DNA of 64,000 bases from an uncultured Polaribacter sp. (GCA_947497755.1 CANMHT010000007.1:1-64000); one strand, 5' to 3'. Shown: positions 53,421-62,980, numbered from the stretch's first letter. A program made the numbers and translations. Notes: a model not told the origin generated them from the letters alone.

Positions 53421-56322
53421 CATCTTGAATTACTTGCTGGATTTTTGTTCTTATATTTTCTTTAATTAAGCCATTATTATCCATGGTTGGATATACTCTA
53501 TTAGATAAAAACACATATACTATACTGCTTTTAGGGTCAGCCCAAGTATAAGTTCCAGTAAATCCGCTATGTCCAAAACTTTGATCAGAAACACAACCAC
53601 AAGTAGCTTCTACATCTGGATCTAATTGTGGCTTATCAAAACCTAAACCTCTTCGGATTTTTAGATCTTCATAATAGCGTTTGTTAAATTTACTTACGGT
53701 ACTGCTTTTTAAAAAGCGTTTTCCTCCATAAAAACCTTTTTGTAAATACATTTGCATAATTTTAGCTACATCATTTGCATTTGAGAACAATCCTGCATGT
53801 CCACCAACTCCTCCTAACATTGCTGCCCCCATATCATGCACATAACCATGTAATAACTGATTTCTATAATACTCATCGTTTTCTGTAGGAACAATCTCAC
53901 TCAAAGCATATTTAGCTCTAGGCAAATAGCTAGTCCTATTGGCTCCCAAAGCATTGTAAAAATATTTCTGAGTTAACTCATTTAATGGTTTTTTGTAAGT
54001 ACGTTCTAAGGTTTTTTTCAAAATATAATAACCTAAATCACTATACTTATACCCTTCTTCTTCTCGCTGATCAGTCTTTTTAATTCGATCTAAAATAGAA
54101 TCTTTATACGCTGTTTGTAAATACAAATTCTCAGCTACTTTTATTCCGTATTTTTTAGTTTTAGTAGTCTGATAAAACAAAGGCAAATTTTTACCAGTGA
54201 TACTATCTTGTGTTTGTTTATAAAAAGGAATCCAAGCTTTTAATCTACCGTTATGAGAAAGTACTTCTTTTAAAGTTAGCGTGTCTTTATTGGTATTCTT
54301 CAACTCTGGCAATAAGTGTTTTAACTTAGTAGCAATCCTAAACTTACCCTCTCCTTCTGCTTTCATTACCATAGGTAAAGTTGCTAAAATTTTGGTAAGA
54401 GAAGCAACATCATATAAATCAGTATTCTTTACTTTTTTTAATGTATCATTTGTGTGATAACCAAAGCTTTTTTGATATACTACTTTACCTGCTCTTGCTA
54501 CTAATATTTGCATTCCAGGTGCCATTTTTTTTTTCATCACCTCGTCAGCAATCTCATCAATCTCTTGTAATTTTACAGAAGACATCTTTACTTCTTCAGG
54601 CAATCCATATTGCAGTCTACTTAAAGTTGATGTTAGCAATCCGTAACCTTCTTTAAACTTTTTATGAATAGTAACTGGCAACTTTCCTTTGGCTTTCATA
54701 GCACCAAATAATTGTTGTGCAGAAATTTCTTGAGCTATTTTACTATTCTGATATGACACTACTAAACCTTCAATATTTTTAAAGTCCTTAAAATCTAAAA
54801 GGCTATACGGACTAGAAAACACATCCAAGATTACTTTTTTCTCTTTGGCTATTTTCTGAATAACTGCAATATCTTCCTTTTTAAATTTAAAACCTTTCCA
54901 GGGATGAGCGTTTGAAGTATGATAACCAATAATGATTAAGTTGTAAGCTTTTAATTTGGCTAAGTAATTCGTAGAATTTACACCAGAAACAACATCTACT
55001 TTTGCATAATTTTTAAGCATTGCAACAAAAGAGTTACTATCAGCGTCCCCAAATTTCACATAGGCAATCTTCTGTTTATCTAAATCTTGAATTGGTATTA
55101 TGTCTTTTTCATTTTTTACCACAGTAATCGATTTCTCAACCAATTTTCTATGTAGCAATACATCTTTATTGGTATTTAAATCTTCATGTAAGTTTTCTAA
55201 TGCAACAGGTTGATAGTTATGTAAACCTGCCCAATATTTTGCCATTAAAATCTTACGTACTGAATGGTTTAGTCTTTTAACTGATAACTTTTTTTGTTTG
55301 ATTGCTTTTTTAAATAATTTCACTGTAGCAGGAACATCCTGAGGAATCAATAGCATATCATTTCCTGCTAAAATTGCAGCCAAATCTATTTCAGAAGAAG
55401 TAGCATAATTGGCAGCTCCTTTCATATTCAATCCATCTGTAATAATCAACCCTTTAAAGCCCATTCTCTTTATCAATAAATCTGTAACAATCTTTTTAGA
55501 CAATGAAGATGGTAATTCTTTTTTTGGTTCTAACTTTGGCACACTCATATGTGCTGTCATAACACTTGCTAAATTTCCTTTAAACATTTCTCTATAAGGA
55601 TATAGCTCAACATCATTTAGCCTTTTTTTAGAGAAATTAATCACTGGTAAAGTATGATGAGAGTCAGAGGCTGTATCTCCATGTCCAGGAAAATGTTTCG
55701 CATTTGCTAAAACTCCTACGCCTTGCATTCCTTTTGTGAATGCAATAGCTTTTTGGGTTACATTATATTTATTTTCTCCAAAAGAGCGATTTCCAATAAT
55801 TGGATTTTTAGGATTGATATTGATATCTACCACAGGTGCAAAATTGATATGAATCCCCAAACGTTTACAATGTGCTCCAACACGCGCACCAAATTCTTCT
55901 ATTAACGAATTATCGGTAACCGCGCCTAAAGTCATATTCCAAGGATATCGAAAAGTATTTTTTAAACGCATGTCTAACCCCCATTCTCCATCAAAACCAA
56001 TTAATAAAGGAATCTTAGAAAGTTTTTGATATTTATTATTTAAAACCGCTTGTTTTTCTGGAGTACCTTGCATGAAAATTAAATTTCCGACATGGTATTT
56101 TTCAATCATATCAGTAATAAATTTTTCATGTTTCTCATCCAAATTAGAATAGGCCTGCACCATAAAAAGCTGACCAATCTTTTCTTCTAAGGTCATTTTT
56201 TTAAGGATTTTATTCACCCATTTCTTTTGAGCTTTAGCATCTGGGGTTTCCAACGGATTTTTGGTTTGTGCGTTTACAAAACCAATACTTAAAACAGCAA
56301 AAACAATTAAAACTCTCTTCAT
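53404..56322 (-). CDS. Glycoside hydrolase family 3 / beta-lactamase-type fusion (NagZ-like, exported)
   Basis: 972 aa with signal peptide (ending NAQ, residue 19). GH3 beta-N-acetylhexosaminidase domain ~25-370: the NagZ signature KHFPGHGDTASDSH (209-222) and nucleophile D296 in IITDGLN; then a GH3 C-terminal-like part to ~590. The second half (about 600-970) is a class C beta-lactamase/DD-peptidase-like serine hydrolase with SLTK (near 639), YSDLGYY and HSG (near 916). It probably acts on muropeptides or peptidoglycan in the periplasm; the combination couples glycan and stem-peptide hydrolysis. 17-bp overlap with plsC. Confidence 0.9.
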   Translation of the reverse strand: MKRVLIVFAVLSIGFVNAQTKNPLETPDAKAQKKWVNKILKKMTLEEKIGQLFMVQAYSNLDEKHEKFITDMIEKYHVGNLIFMQGTPEKQAVLNNKYQKLSKIPLLIGFDGEWGLDMRLKNTFRYPWNMTLGAVTDNSLIEEFGARVGAHCKRLGIHINFAPVVDININPKNPIIGNRSFGENKYNVTQKAIAFTKGMQGVGVLANAKHFPGHGDTASDSHHTLPVINFSKKRLNDVELYPYREMFKGNLASVMTAHMSVPKLEPKKELPSSLSKKIVTDLLIKRMGFKGLIITDGLNMKGAANYATSSEIDLAAILAGNDMLLIPQDVPATVKLFKKAIKQKKLSVKRLNHSVRKILMAKYWAGLHNYQPVALENLHEDLNTNKDVLLHRKLVEKSITVVKNEKDIIPIQDLDKQKIAYVKFGDADSNSFVAMLKNYAKVDVVSGVNSTNYLAKLKAYNLIIIGYHTSNAHPWKGFKFKKEDIAVIQKIAKEKKVILDVFSSPYSLLDFKDFKNIEGLVVSYQNSKIAQEISAQQLFGAMKAKGKLPVTIHKKFKEGYGLLTSTLSRLQYGLPEEVKMSSVKLQEIDEIADEVMKKKMAPGMQILVARAGKVVYQKSFGYHTNDTLKKVKNTDLYDVASLTKILATLPMVMKAEGEGKFRIATKLKHLLPELKNTNKDTLTLKEVLSHNGRLKAWIPFYKQTQDSITGKNLPLFYQTTKTKKYGIKVAENLYLQTAYKDSILDRIKKTDQREEEGYKYSDLGYYILKKTLERTYKKPLNELTQKYFYNALGANRTSYLPRAKYALSEIVPTENDEYYRNQLLHGYVHDMGAAMLGGVGGHAGLFSNANDVAKIMQMYLQKGFYGGKRFLKSSTVSKFNKRYYEDLKIRRGLGFDKPQLDPDVEATCGCVSDQSFGHSGFTGTYTWADPKSSIVYVFLSNRVYPTMDNNGLIKENIRTKIQQVIQDAILKE

Positions 56323-56326
56323 ATAC

Positions 56327-56812
56327 TTATGCTAAAAAACGATTATGCCAGCTTTGACTTGCTGGTACTTCCCAGCTAGATTCTACTTCTCCTTTGGTTT
56401 GCACCATATTGTTAAAAACAATGGTTTCAGACGTAATTTTTTGAGCTTTCGCAAATTGTTGAAAATCTGCTAGCTTTACAATATTTATATTGTCCCCATC
56501 TTTAAAAGACACATTCATCTTGTCCATTAAATCAATTTTCAATTCGTTTTCTAATTGCTGAATAAAACGAACTGAAGCATCAATAGAACAACCAGAAACA
56601 TTGTTAAAACTTTCGTCTACAGCTATCACTAAAAATTGATTGTACTTTATGGTAAATGAGCCTTTTAAATTATCTCCATGTCGCGTCCATTGCTCAATAA
56701 ACTCAATAGCTTTAGAAGAAATATGTGCTACTTCTTCTGTGGTAAAGACTCTATCTGCTTGGTACACCCAAACTCTTGAGTTATTTGGTAATTTATTATA
56801 TTCTGTAAACAT
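56327..56812 (-). CDS. Conserved flavobacterial protein, unknown function (often mislabelled ABC transporter ATPase)
   Basis: 161 aa, soluble. N-terminus NNSRVWVYQADRVFTTEEVAHI, then IEQWTRHGDNLKGSFTIKYNQFLVIAVDES and a C-terminus VESSWEVPASQSWHNRFLA. Homologues in flavobacteria commonly carry the label 'ABC transporter ATPase', but there is no Walker A, no signature motif and no Walker B, so that name is wrong. Small conserved protein 4 bp after the next upstream gene's transcript unit and 4 bp before the GH3 fusion; role unknown. Confidence 0.75.
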   Translation of the reverse strand: MFTEYNKLPNNSRVWVYQADRVFTTEEVAHISSKAIEFIEQWTRHGDNLKGSFTIKYNQFLVIAVDESFNNVSGCSIDASVRFIQQLENELKIDLMDKMNVSFKDGDNINIVKLADFQQFAKAQKITSETIVFNNMVQTKGEVESSWEVPASQSWHNRFLA

Positions 56813-56822
56813 ATTTCTATTT

Positions 56823-57707
56823 TTAATTGGTTAAGGTTAAAGAAATTGCAGGAGCGTAGCTTTTAAAACGTCTAACTTCATTTAATGCTGATTTTCTCCA
56901 ATTTCCTTTCACAAAATAATAGGTTCTTTCTTTTGGTTTTCTATATCTGTATTTGGTAAATCCAATCACTGGTGCATAAAACACATCGTTTTTAGATTCC
57001 GTTTGTTTCTTTGCATATTCATTAAATGGAATAAACAATTTTTCAAATGCAATAAACAAGCCATTTTTTGGCATCTCTATATCATATGCTGAAACGTCCA
57101 CCGTAACAGCTATTTGTTTTTCTTTTATTGTTACTGGAAGATTTACTTGTAATAAGTCATCTTTTGGCAAGCCTGTTTTTTCATCTTTACTAAAAATACG
57201 AACTCTAAACTTTGACTTTTTATTGTTTCTTTTAGAAAAATATAGCGTTACTTTAGAAAGATAGTTGCAATATTTATTCTTTTTGTCTTTTGGAAAATAT
57301 TTTGCCATCATTCTCATTCCTGCACTATGTACACCATGTACTCTTTTTTTCACTTTGTCTTTTACAAAAGATCTATTGACCTTTTTTTTCAAAACTACTT
57401 CTTCTAATACATTCTGTTTTGGTTGCATATATAAAATACGATTGTTAAGAGAAGAAGCATTCACAATAGTATCTTTATAATTTAAGCAGGAAATATGAAT
57501 CTTTCCATTCAGGTATTTTGGATGAATATTCATAAAAAAAGTACCATCTTCTGTAGAAGAAATACCTTTTGTTGTTTCTAAAAAACTAATGTTAGCATAT
57601 ACCACAGCCTCTTTAGTTTTAGCATCTAACAACTTTCCTTTAAAAGGTACTTGTTGTGCTAAAACTTGTATCGAAATAAATAGAAAAAATACGAGGCTTT
57701 TTTTCAT
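56823..57707 (-). CDS. Exported protein with carboxypeptidase-like regulatory domain
   Basis: 294 aa, signal peptide (1-17, ending VLAQQ), then a CarboxypepD_reg-like beta-sandwich (VPFKGKLLDAKTKEAVVYANISFLETTKGISSTEDGTFF, about 19-60). The rest (110-294) is a second beta-rich domain with many Lys (FSKRNNKKSKFRVRIFSKDEK). The first domain is the one that precedes TonB-dependent receptors, but no barrel follows here. Periplasmic or surface role unknown. 10 bp before the small conserved protein. Confidence 0.78.
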   Translation of the reverse strand: MKKSLVFFLFISIQVLAQQVPFKGKLLDAKTKEAVVYANISFLETTKGISSTEDGTFFMNIHPKYLNGKIHISCLNYKDTIVNASSLNNRILYMQPKQNVLEEVVLKKKVNRSFVKDKVKKRVHGVHSAGMRMMAKYFPKDKKNKYCNYLSKVTLYFSKRNNKKSKFRVRIFSKDEKTGLPKDDLLQVNLPVTIKEKQIAVTVDVSAYDIEMPKNGLFIAFEKLFIPFNEYAKKQTESKNDVFYAPVIGFTKYRYRKPKERTYYFVKGNWRKSALNEVRRFKSYAPAISLTLTN

Positions 57708-57751
57708 TTCTATTAGCTTTTCTTTGTTGGTGTTTTCTTAATTAAAACAAA

Positions 57752-58579
57752 CTATCTTAAATTAAATTTTTGTTGCAATGCTTTCAGTTTTTCTTCATCG
57801 GTCATTGTATTTTTTGGTGCCGACATACGTTCTTTTATTTCTCTTAATACTTTTTTTGTATACAAAGGAAAATCTGCATTTTGAATCCAGTTATTGTATC
57901 CTGGGTTCTCTTTGAAAACTTCTTCAACCGTTCTATTTTTATATTTTCCAAATGAAAAAATTTCTTGATCGTTGTCATTAAACAATATAAAACCAGCAAA
58001 GTCTGCTCTTTTTGTATGTGAAGAAAATTCACTCAATGCTTCAACAGTGTTATCTATATCATCATATTTTTCTATTTGTGCTAATAAAATTTCATAGGTT
58101 GCATTGGTATCAGCTTCTGCTCCATGAGCTCCTTCTAATTCTTTACCACAATAAAATTGATAACCTGCACTTAAAGTACGTTGTTCTTTTTTATGAAAAA
58201 TAACCTGAACATCAATTGCCTTTCTATTTTTCATATCAAAATCAATACCAGCTCTCATTAATTCTTCAGCTAATAAAGGAATATCAAATCGATTGGAATT
58301 AAAACCAGCCAAATCACAACCTTCAATCAACTCACTAACTTTTGGTGCTAGTTCTTTAAAGGTTGGTTCAGTAACCACTTTTTCATTTGTGATTCCATGA
58401 ATATCAGACGCATTTTTCGGGATCTCAATTTCTGGGTTTACCAACCATGTTTTACTTTCTTTATTACCATTTGGAAACACTTTTAAAATTGAAATCTCTA
58501 CAATTCTATCAGTTCCTATATTTACTCCAGTTGTTTCTAAATCAAAGAATACAATTGGTTTTTCTAATTTTAAATTCAT
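57752..58579 (-). CDS. 3'-5' exonuclease, DnaQ/DEDDh family, with DUF3820-like C-terminal domain
   Basis: 275 aa. Exo I FFDLETTG (D13, E15), Exo II around GFNSNRFDIPLLAEEL, Exo III GAHGAEADTNATYE with the DEDDh histidine. The C-terminal ~85 residues (FSFGKYKNRTVEEVFKENPGYNNWIQNADFPLYTKKVL) match the small DUF3820-type module found after several exonucleases. Either a proofreading-type or a stand-alone DNA/RNA exonuclease; it is not fused to a polymerase and its substrate is unknown. ATG at 58577-58579. Confidence 0.9.
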   Translation of the reverse strand: MNLKLEKPIVFFDLETTGVNIGTDRIVEISILKVFPNGNKESKTWLVNPEIEIPKNASDIHGITNEKVVTEPTFKELAPKVSELIEGCDLAGFNSNRFDIPLLAEELMRAGIDFDMKNRKAIDVQVIFHKKEQRTLSAGYQFYCGKELEGAHGAEADTNATYEILLAQIEKYDDIDNTVEALSEFSSHTKRADFAGFILFNDNDQEIFSFGKYKNRTVEEVFKENPGYNNWIQNADFPLYTKKVLREIKERMSAPKNTMTDEEKLKALQQKFNLR

Positions 58580-58744
58580 CTTTTTTAAACGTTCTTCGCT
58601 TTGCGCGATATAGTAGGTTAAAGGTATGTAAATCTGAGCAATTTTCTATCAATTTTATCTGTAGACTTATCATTTTTTTTGATAGGTTTTATAGCGTTAC
58701 CAACTTCCTTTTTTTTCATTTTTATCCTTTAAAAAATTAAACAC

Positions 58745-59248
58745 ATGAATACAACCGTAATACTACAAGCAAGTGCAAGAAGCCATGGAGATACTCATAC
58801 AATTGTTAATGAACTAAATAAACACCACAATTTTGATGTTATCGATTTAAAAACAAAAAATATTGGTCACTTTGAATATGATTTTTCAAATGCTGATGAT
58901 GATTTTTTACCACTGATGGAAGAGATTATTGCTAAATACGATACTATTGTTTTTGCAACTCCAATTTATTGGTATAATATGAGCGGAATCTTAAAAGCAT
59001 TTTTTGATAGATTATCTGATTTATTACACTACAAAAAAGACTTAGGAAGACAATTACGCGGTAAAAAGATGGCCATGATTAGCAACAATAATTATGATGA
59101 TATTAAAGATGGTTTTTCTATGCCTTTTAAAGAAAGTGCCAATTATTTAGGAATGACTTATTTAGGCGATACTCATACTTGGGTAGAAGATGGAATAGTC
59201 AATCCTACTGCTATTGAAAGAATTGATGCTTTTAGAAAATTAATCTAG
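58745..59248 (+). CDS. Flavodoxin-like NAD(P)H-dependent FMN reductase / quinone reductase-type protein
   Basis: 167 aa with the flavodoxin-like fold: ILQASARSHGDTHTIVNEL (phosphate-binding loop), DTIVFATPIYWYNMSGILKAFFDR (flavin-binding strand and helix) and KMAMISNNNYDD. Family members reduce FMN, quinones or azo compounds. Monocistronic; length is at the small end of the family. Substrate unknown. Confidence 0.87.
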   Translation: MNTTVILQASARSHGDTHTIVNELNKHHNFDVIDLKTKNIGHFEYDFSNADDDFLPLMEEIIAKYDTIVFATPIYWYNMSGILKAFFDRLSDLLHYKKDLGRQLRGKKMAMISNNNYDDIKDGFSMPFKESANYLGMTYLGDTHTWVEDGIVNPTAIERIDAFRKLI

Positions 59249-59287
59249 TTTATAACCACTCATCAGTTTTTTTAAGTTTGTTTTTTT

Positions 59288-59295
59288 TAACTTTG
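59288..59295 (+). promoter_or_regulatory. -7 box upstream of the TPR-like exported protein
   Basis: TAACTTTG matches TAnnTTTG, 38 bp before the ATG at 59334. No -33 TTG at normal spacing. Confidence 0.5.
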
Positions 59296-59333
59296 AAATT
59301 AAGTAAAAACTTAATCAACTATAAAACTACTTA

Positions 59334-60335
59334 ATGAGAAAACTGCTCCTATTCTTTTGTATTCTTTTTCTAACTATCAATTCCTATTCGCAATCGTATC
59401 TAGACATCATAAGAGCTTCTAGTTATTATTCTAATGCTGTAAATACCTTTAACGAAGGAAATTATCAAAGTACTTTGATTAACTTACAGTTATCAGAGAA
59501 AAGTTTGCAAGGAAAAACAAATAGAGATTTAGAATACTTAAAAATAATGGCAAATTATCATTTAAGTAATTTTAAAGAGGCTTATAAGTTAACCAAAGAG
59601 TATTTTGAAAAAGGTTTTGCAGGTAGAAAAGTTTCTTTTAGAAATATTACTTCCTACGGAAAAACTAATGGTATTGATTACGAAGAACAATTAACAAACA
59701 TGTTTGTTACTTTTGAAGAGAAATCTAATGATGATCAAAATATTAGTTTAGGAAATACCATGCAACAGATTATTGCTAAAATTGAAAAAAGCAAGGTTTC
59801 ATTTACCAATTATCTTAGTAAAGCCACGCTTACTAAAGTTTCAGAAAAAATAGATTATTGTTTAAGAGAAACTTCTAATGGTGTATTGAAAAGGATTTAT
59901 GAAAACAATTATTTAAACCTTACAAAACAATCAGCAAGCAAAAAGCATTCATTCTATTTTACAGGCACAATAAGTGGTAAAGCTATTGCTACTTCTAAGT
60001 ATAAATTTGAGGTTTCTTTTGCAAAATTAAAACCTAGCCTTACTCAAAATGAATACACTTATGGTTATAAACAAAGTAATGTAAGGTATATTAATGGTAA
60101 AGTTACTTTGACTAAAAAGGCGTATCAATGTTATTCTTTAACGGCACCTGAACGTCAAAGCTCTTATTTTTCGAAGCAATTAATAAGTAAGTTTAGAGAT
60201 AAAAACTTTACTCAAAAAGACTACAATGAAAAAACTTATACGGTTATTTTTTCTCCACAAGAAGTTCATTTTCTTAAGCAAGGAGACAACCTTAATAAAT
60301 TGAACCGTGAATTAAAAGCTAAAAATCTTTTATAA
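59334..60335 (+). CDS. Exported protein with TPR-like N-terminal region, unknown function
   Basis: 333 aa, signal peptide (1-20, SYSQS). Residues ~30-100 look like one or two tetratricopeptide-type repeats (NAVNTFNEGNYQSTLINLQLSEKSLQG...YLKIMANYHLSNFKEAYKLTKEY). The remainder (about 140-330) is a Lys-rich, beta-containing domain I do not recognise. It precedes a 52-aa basic protein by 4 bp and a LytTR two-component pair. No function can be assigned. Confidence 0.7.
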   Translation: MRKLLLFFCILFLTINSYSQSYLDIIRASSYYSNAVNTFNEGNYQSTLINLQLSEKSLQGKTNRDLEYLKIMANYHLSNFKEAYKLTKEYFEKGFAGRKVSFRNITSYGKTNGIDYEEQLTNMFVTFEEKSNDDQNISLGNTMQQIIAKIEKSKVSFTNYLSKATLTKVSEKIDYCLRETSNGVLKRIYENNYLNLTKQSASKKHSFYFTGTISGKAIATSKYKFEVSFAKLKPSLTQNEYTYGYKQSNVRYINGKVTLTKKAYQCYSLTAPERQSSYFSKQLISKFRDKNFTQKDYNEKTYTVIFSPQEVHFLKQGDNLNKLNRELKAKNLL

Positions 60336-60339
60336 AATA

Positions 60340-60498
60340 ATGCCTAAAAAAGGGAAAGAGAAAAATACAGCAAACAAAGCCAAGCACAGTAAATTGATGC
60401 AGCAAAAAACGAATAAGTTGCGGCGAGAAAAAATAGCACATAAAGAGAAACTTAAAGCTATTATTAGAAAAGCCAATGAGAAAAAGCAAATAGATTAG
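60340..60498 (+). CDS. Small basic hypothetical protein (52 aa)
   Basis: Encodes 52 aa starting MPKKGKEKNTANKAKHSK, nearly half Lys or Arg, without hydrophobic segment; probably one amphipathic helix from ~20 to the end. ATG lies 4 bp after the preceding stop and the stop is followed by the promoter of the LytTR gene. The position right behind a gene argues for a real short gene, but no homologue is recognised. Such composition fits nucleic-acid or ribosome binding; that is only inference. An antisense frame covers the same stretch and is a shadow. Confidence 0.5.
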   Translation: MPKKGKEKNTANKAKHSKLMQQKTNKLRREKIAHKEKLKAIIRKANEKKQID

Positions 60499-60510
60499 CT
60501 TCAAAACAAC

Positions 60511-60544
60511 TTGCTTTTTATTTTAATCATTTAAATTATATTTG
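60511..60544 (+). promoter_or_regulatory. Promoter of the LytTR two-component operon
   Basis: TTG (60511-60513), 23-bp spacer, TATATTTG (60537-60544): both Bacteroidota elements match. The TTG at 60542, where the frame opens, is part of the -7 box; translation starts at ATG 60572. Confidence 0.65.
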
Positions 60545-60571
60545 CTTTTTTTAACCCTAAATAGCTTAATA

Positions 60572-61330
60572 ATGGAGGTGATTATTATTGAAGATGAAAA
60601 TATAGCTGCTTTATCTTTAGAAAATCTTTTACTAAAAAGCAATTTTAACATTAAGATAAAAGCCAAATTAGAGAATGTAAAAAAGGCAACTGAATGGTTA
60701 AAAAATAACTCATGCGATTTAATTTTTAGTGACATACATTTAGGTGATGGTGATAGTTTTGAAATATTTGAGAACTTATCTATAAAAACGCCCATTATAT
60801 TTACTACTGCTTTTGAAAAGTACGCACTACAATCTTTTCAATTCACCGTAATTGGCTATCTTTTAAAACCTTATAGTTTAGAGAAAATTAATCTTGCTAT
60901 AGAAAGATTTTTACTACTAAAATCTAAACCGCATCTAGAAATAAATAAATTAAACTCTGTTTCAGATTCTTATAACGCTAAAACTACCCAAGAAAGATTT
61001 TTAGTCTTTAAAGGAAAACAATTAATTTCGATAAATTCTAGTGAAATCTCCTACTTTATGGCTCAAGGAAAAAATTTATTTTTATATACTATAAATGGTA
61101 ATAGCTATCTGTATGAAGATACTATTTCTAACCTTGAAACGAAACTATCAAATACAGATTTCTTTAAAATTAATAGAAAGTTTATTATTAGGCATAATGC
61201 CATCAAAAATATTTTCAAATACAGTACAAATAGAATAAAAATTGAACTAAACCCTAGTCCGAATTTAGATGAAATCATACTAGTAAGTTCTACAAAAAAC
61301 AATTCATTTAAAAATTGGCTAAATCACTAA
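60572..61330 (+). CDS. LytTR family response regulator
   Basis: 252 aa from ATG 60572 (MEVIIIEDENIAALSLENLL). Receiver domain 1-~115 with the acidic pair E7/D8 and phospho-acceptor D54 in LIFSDIHLGD, plus the conserved TTAFEKYALQSF and KPYSLEKI lysine. C-terminal LytTR DNA-binding domain (about 145-250, FLVFKGKQLISINSSEISYFMAQGKN ... FFKINRKFIIRHNAIKNI). LytTR proteins bind direct repeats. 21 bp before the kinase gene, so the two form a two-component operon. Target genes unknown. Confidence 0.9.
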   Translation: MEVIIIEDENIAALSLENLLLKSNFNIKIKAKLENVKKATEWLKNNSCDLIFSDIHLGDGDSFEIFENLSIKTPIIFTTAFEKYALQSFQFTVIGYLLKPYSLEKINLAIERFLLLKSKPHLEINKLNSVSDSYNAKTTQERFLVFKGKQLISINSSEISYFMAQGKNLFLYTINGNSYLYEDTISNLETKLSNTDFFKINRKFIIRHNAIKNIFKYSTNRIKIELNPSPNLDEIILVSSTKNNSFKNWLNH

Positions 61331-61351
61331 ACTTATTCTTATTACTGTAAT

Positions 61352-62914
61352 ATGAAATTTCTCTTAAAAATAAAAAAACATCAACATTACCTTTATATTA
61401 GTATCTTATCTGTTGCCGTTTTCTTTATAGGGAATGCCCTTATTACTCCTAAAATTACTTCTGTTACAGAAGATTTAGTTAATGATGTTGTTTATAGTAA
61501 TATTAAATCTAAAGAGAATATCATTCTTTTTGAGTTTAATCAATTACTACGTCCAGTACTTGAAGCTCAAAAAATTGTAAATACTTCGCAAAAAATCTCT
61601 ACTGATGATTTAATTGCAAAACTGACGTTCAACAATGAACAAATTAGCAATAAATCAATAACAAGAGGTAAAATTCAATTTATTAAAAAGAAGATTTTGC
61701 CACAACAGAAGGGCGATTCAAATCGAATTTCTGATAGTATTATCAAAAAAAACAACACTTTTATAAATAGAAAAACGATTGCTAAAAGGATTGACTCAGA
61801 AACAATTATACGTATTACTTTTGATATTGATCTTCTTTCTTTTTGGAAGTATTTTTCTGAAAATTATAAAGGTGTTGGTGGTTATATCGTTGTTACTAAT
61901 GAAAACGGAATCTGTTTATTACATCCTGAAACAAAATTCATTGGAAAAAAACTAACTACTTTTTTTAAGGATATAAAAATACAAGAAATCCTAAATCAAA
62001 AAAATTCAGACAAAAACAATCATCATTTAAATATTAAAACAGAATCTGAATATTTAGGGCTAGAAGTTTCAAGATATTTTAAGAAAGTACAAACTACCAA
62101 TAACTCATTAATTTTAGCAGTAAGTTTTCCTGTAGATATTTTTTTTAATGAATCAATGATTGATGTAAAAAAATACATTTCTTGGGTCAGTTTACTTGCG
62201 CTAACTACTTTTATGATTATTCTTACACTTTCTCGTTTACGATTAAGAAAAGAATTTGTTGAAAAATTTAAAATCATAAAAGAAAAGGAACTACTATCTA
62301 TTAGTAATGAAACTTATCAAAAGGAAAATGCACTGCTACAATTAAATCAATTAAAAAAGAAAATGAATCCTCATTTTCTTTTTAATAGTTTAAACTCTTT
62401 ACATGCTTTAATTCATGTTGATCAAAATTTATCACAGCAGTTTCTCTTAAAATTGGCTGATGTCTATAGGTATTTATTAGATAATAGAGAAAGTAATCTA
62501 ATTACCGTTAAAGAAGAATTATACTTTTTAGAGCAATATATTTTTTTACAAAAAATACGATTTAATAACTCATTACAACTAAAAACTATTAAAAACACAA
62601 CTACATCTCATACAAAGAGAATTCCTTTCTTAGCGCTAGAAACTTTAGTAGAAAATGCGATAAAGCATAATGAATTTACAGATGAAAGTCCTTTATATAT
62701 AAGTCTTTTTATAGATGATGATTACATTATTGTAAAAAACACTTATAGACCAAGAAAAAGACAATTGGAAAGCAGTCATAATATTGGATTAAGTTATCTC
62801 AAGAATAGTTATCAATATTACAATATAGAAGCTTTTAAAACTGAAATCGTTAACCATCAATTTGTTTGTTATTTACCTTTACTCCCAAATAGTGAAGTTT
62901 CACTCCAGAAATAA
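61352..62914 (+). CDS. LytS-type sensor histidine kinase
   Basis: 520 aa. N-terminal membrane helix (about 14-32), an extracytoplasmic sensor domain of ~240 residues with a Cache-like GYIVVTNENGICLLHPETKFIGKK, a second helix (about 274-294), a coiled stretch, and the His_kinase domain with the phospho-acceptor in MNPHFLFNSLNSLHAL (H near 340), followed by an HATPase N-box LETLVENAIKHN. The G-boxes are poorly preserved, as usual in LytS-type kinases. It should phosphorylate the LytTR regulator encoded just upstream. Ligand unknown. Confidence 0.9.
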   Translation: MKFLLKIKKHQHYLYISILSVAVFFIGNALITPKITSVTEDLVNDVVYSNIKSKENIILFEFNQLLRPVLEAQKIVNTSQKISTDDLIAKLTFNNEQISNKSITRGKIQFIKKKILPQQKGDSNRISDSIIKKNNTFINRKTIAKRIDSETIIRITFDIDLLSFWKYFSENYKGVGGYIVVTNENGICLLHPETKFIGKKLTTFFKDIKIQEILNQKNSDKNNHHLNIKTESEYLGLEVSRYFKKVQTTNNSLILAVSFPVDIFFNESMIDVKKYISWVSLLALTTFMIILTLSRLRLRKEFVEKFKIIKEKELLSISNETYQKENALLQLNQLKKKMNPHFLFNSLNSLHALIHVDQNLSQQFLLKLADVYRYLLDNRESNLITVKEELYFLEQYIFLQKIRFNNSLQLKTIKNTTTSHTKRIPFLALETLVENAIKHNEFTDESPLYISLFIDDDYIIVKNTYRPRKRQLESSHNIGLSYLKNSYQYYNIEAFKTEIVNHQFVCYLPLLPNSEVSLQK

Positions 62915-62972
62915 ATAGACTCACTCTTTTTCTTTTTAATTAACCTTTCTTCATCTATACTTTTATCAAATA

Positions 62973-62980
62973 TAAATTTG
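62973..62980 (+). promoter_or_regulatory. -7 box of the metalloprotease gene
   Basis: TAAATTTG matches TAnnTTTG, 30 bp before the ATG at 63011. A 7-bp hairpin AATGATT / AATCATT (62990-63008) lies directly before the ATG in the predicted leader. Confidence 0.5.
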
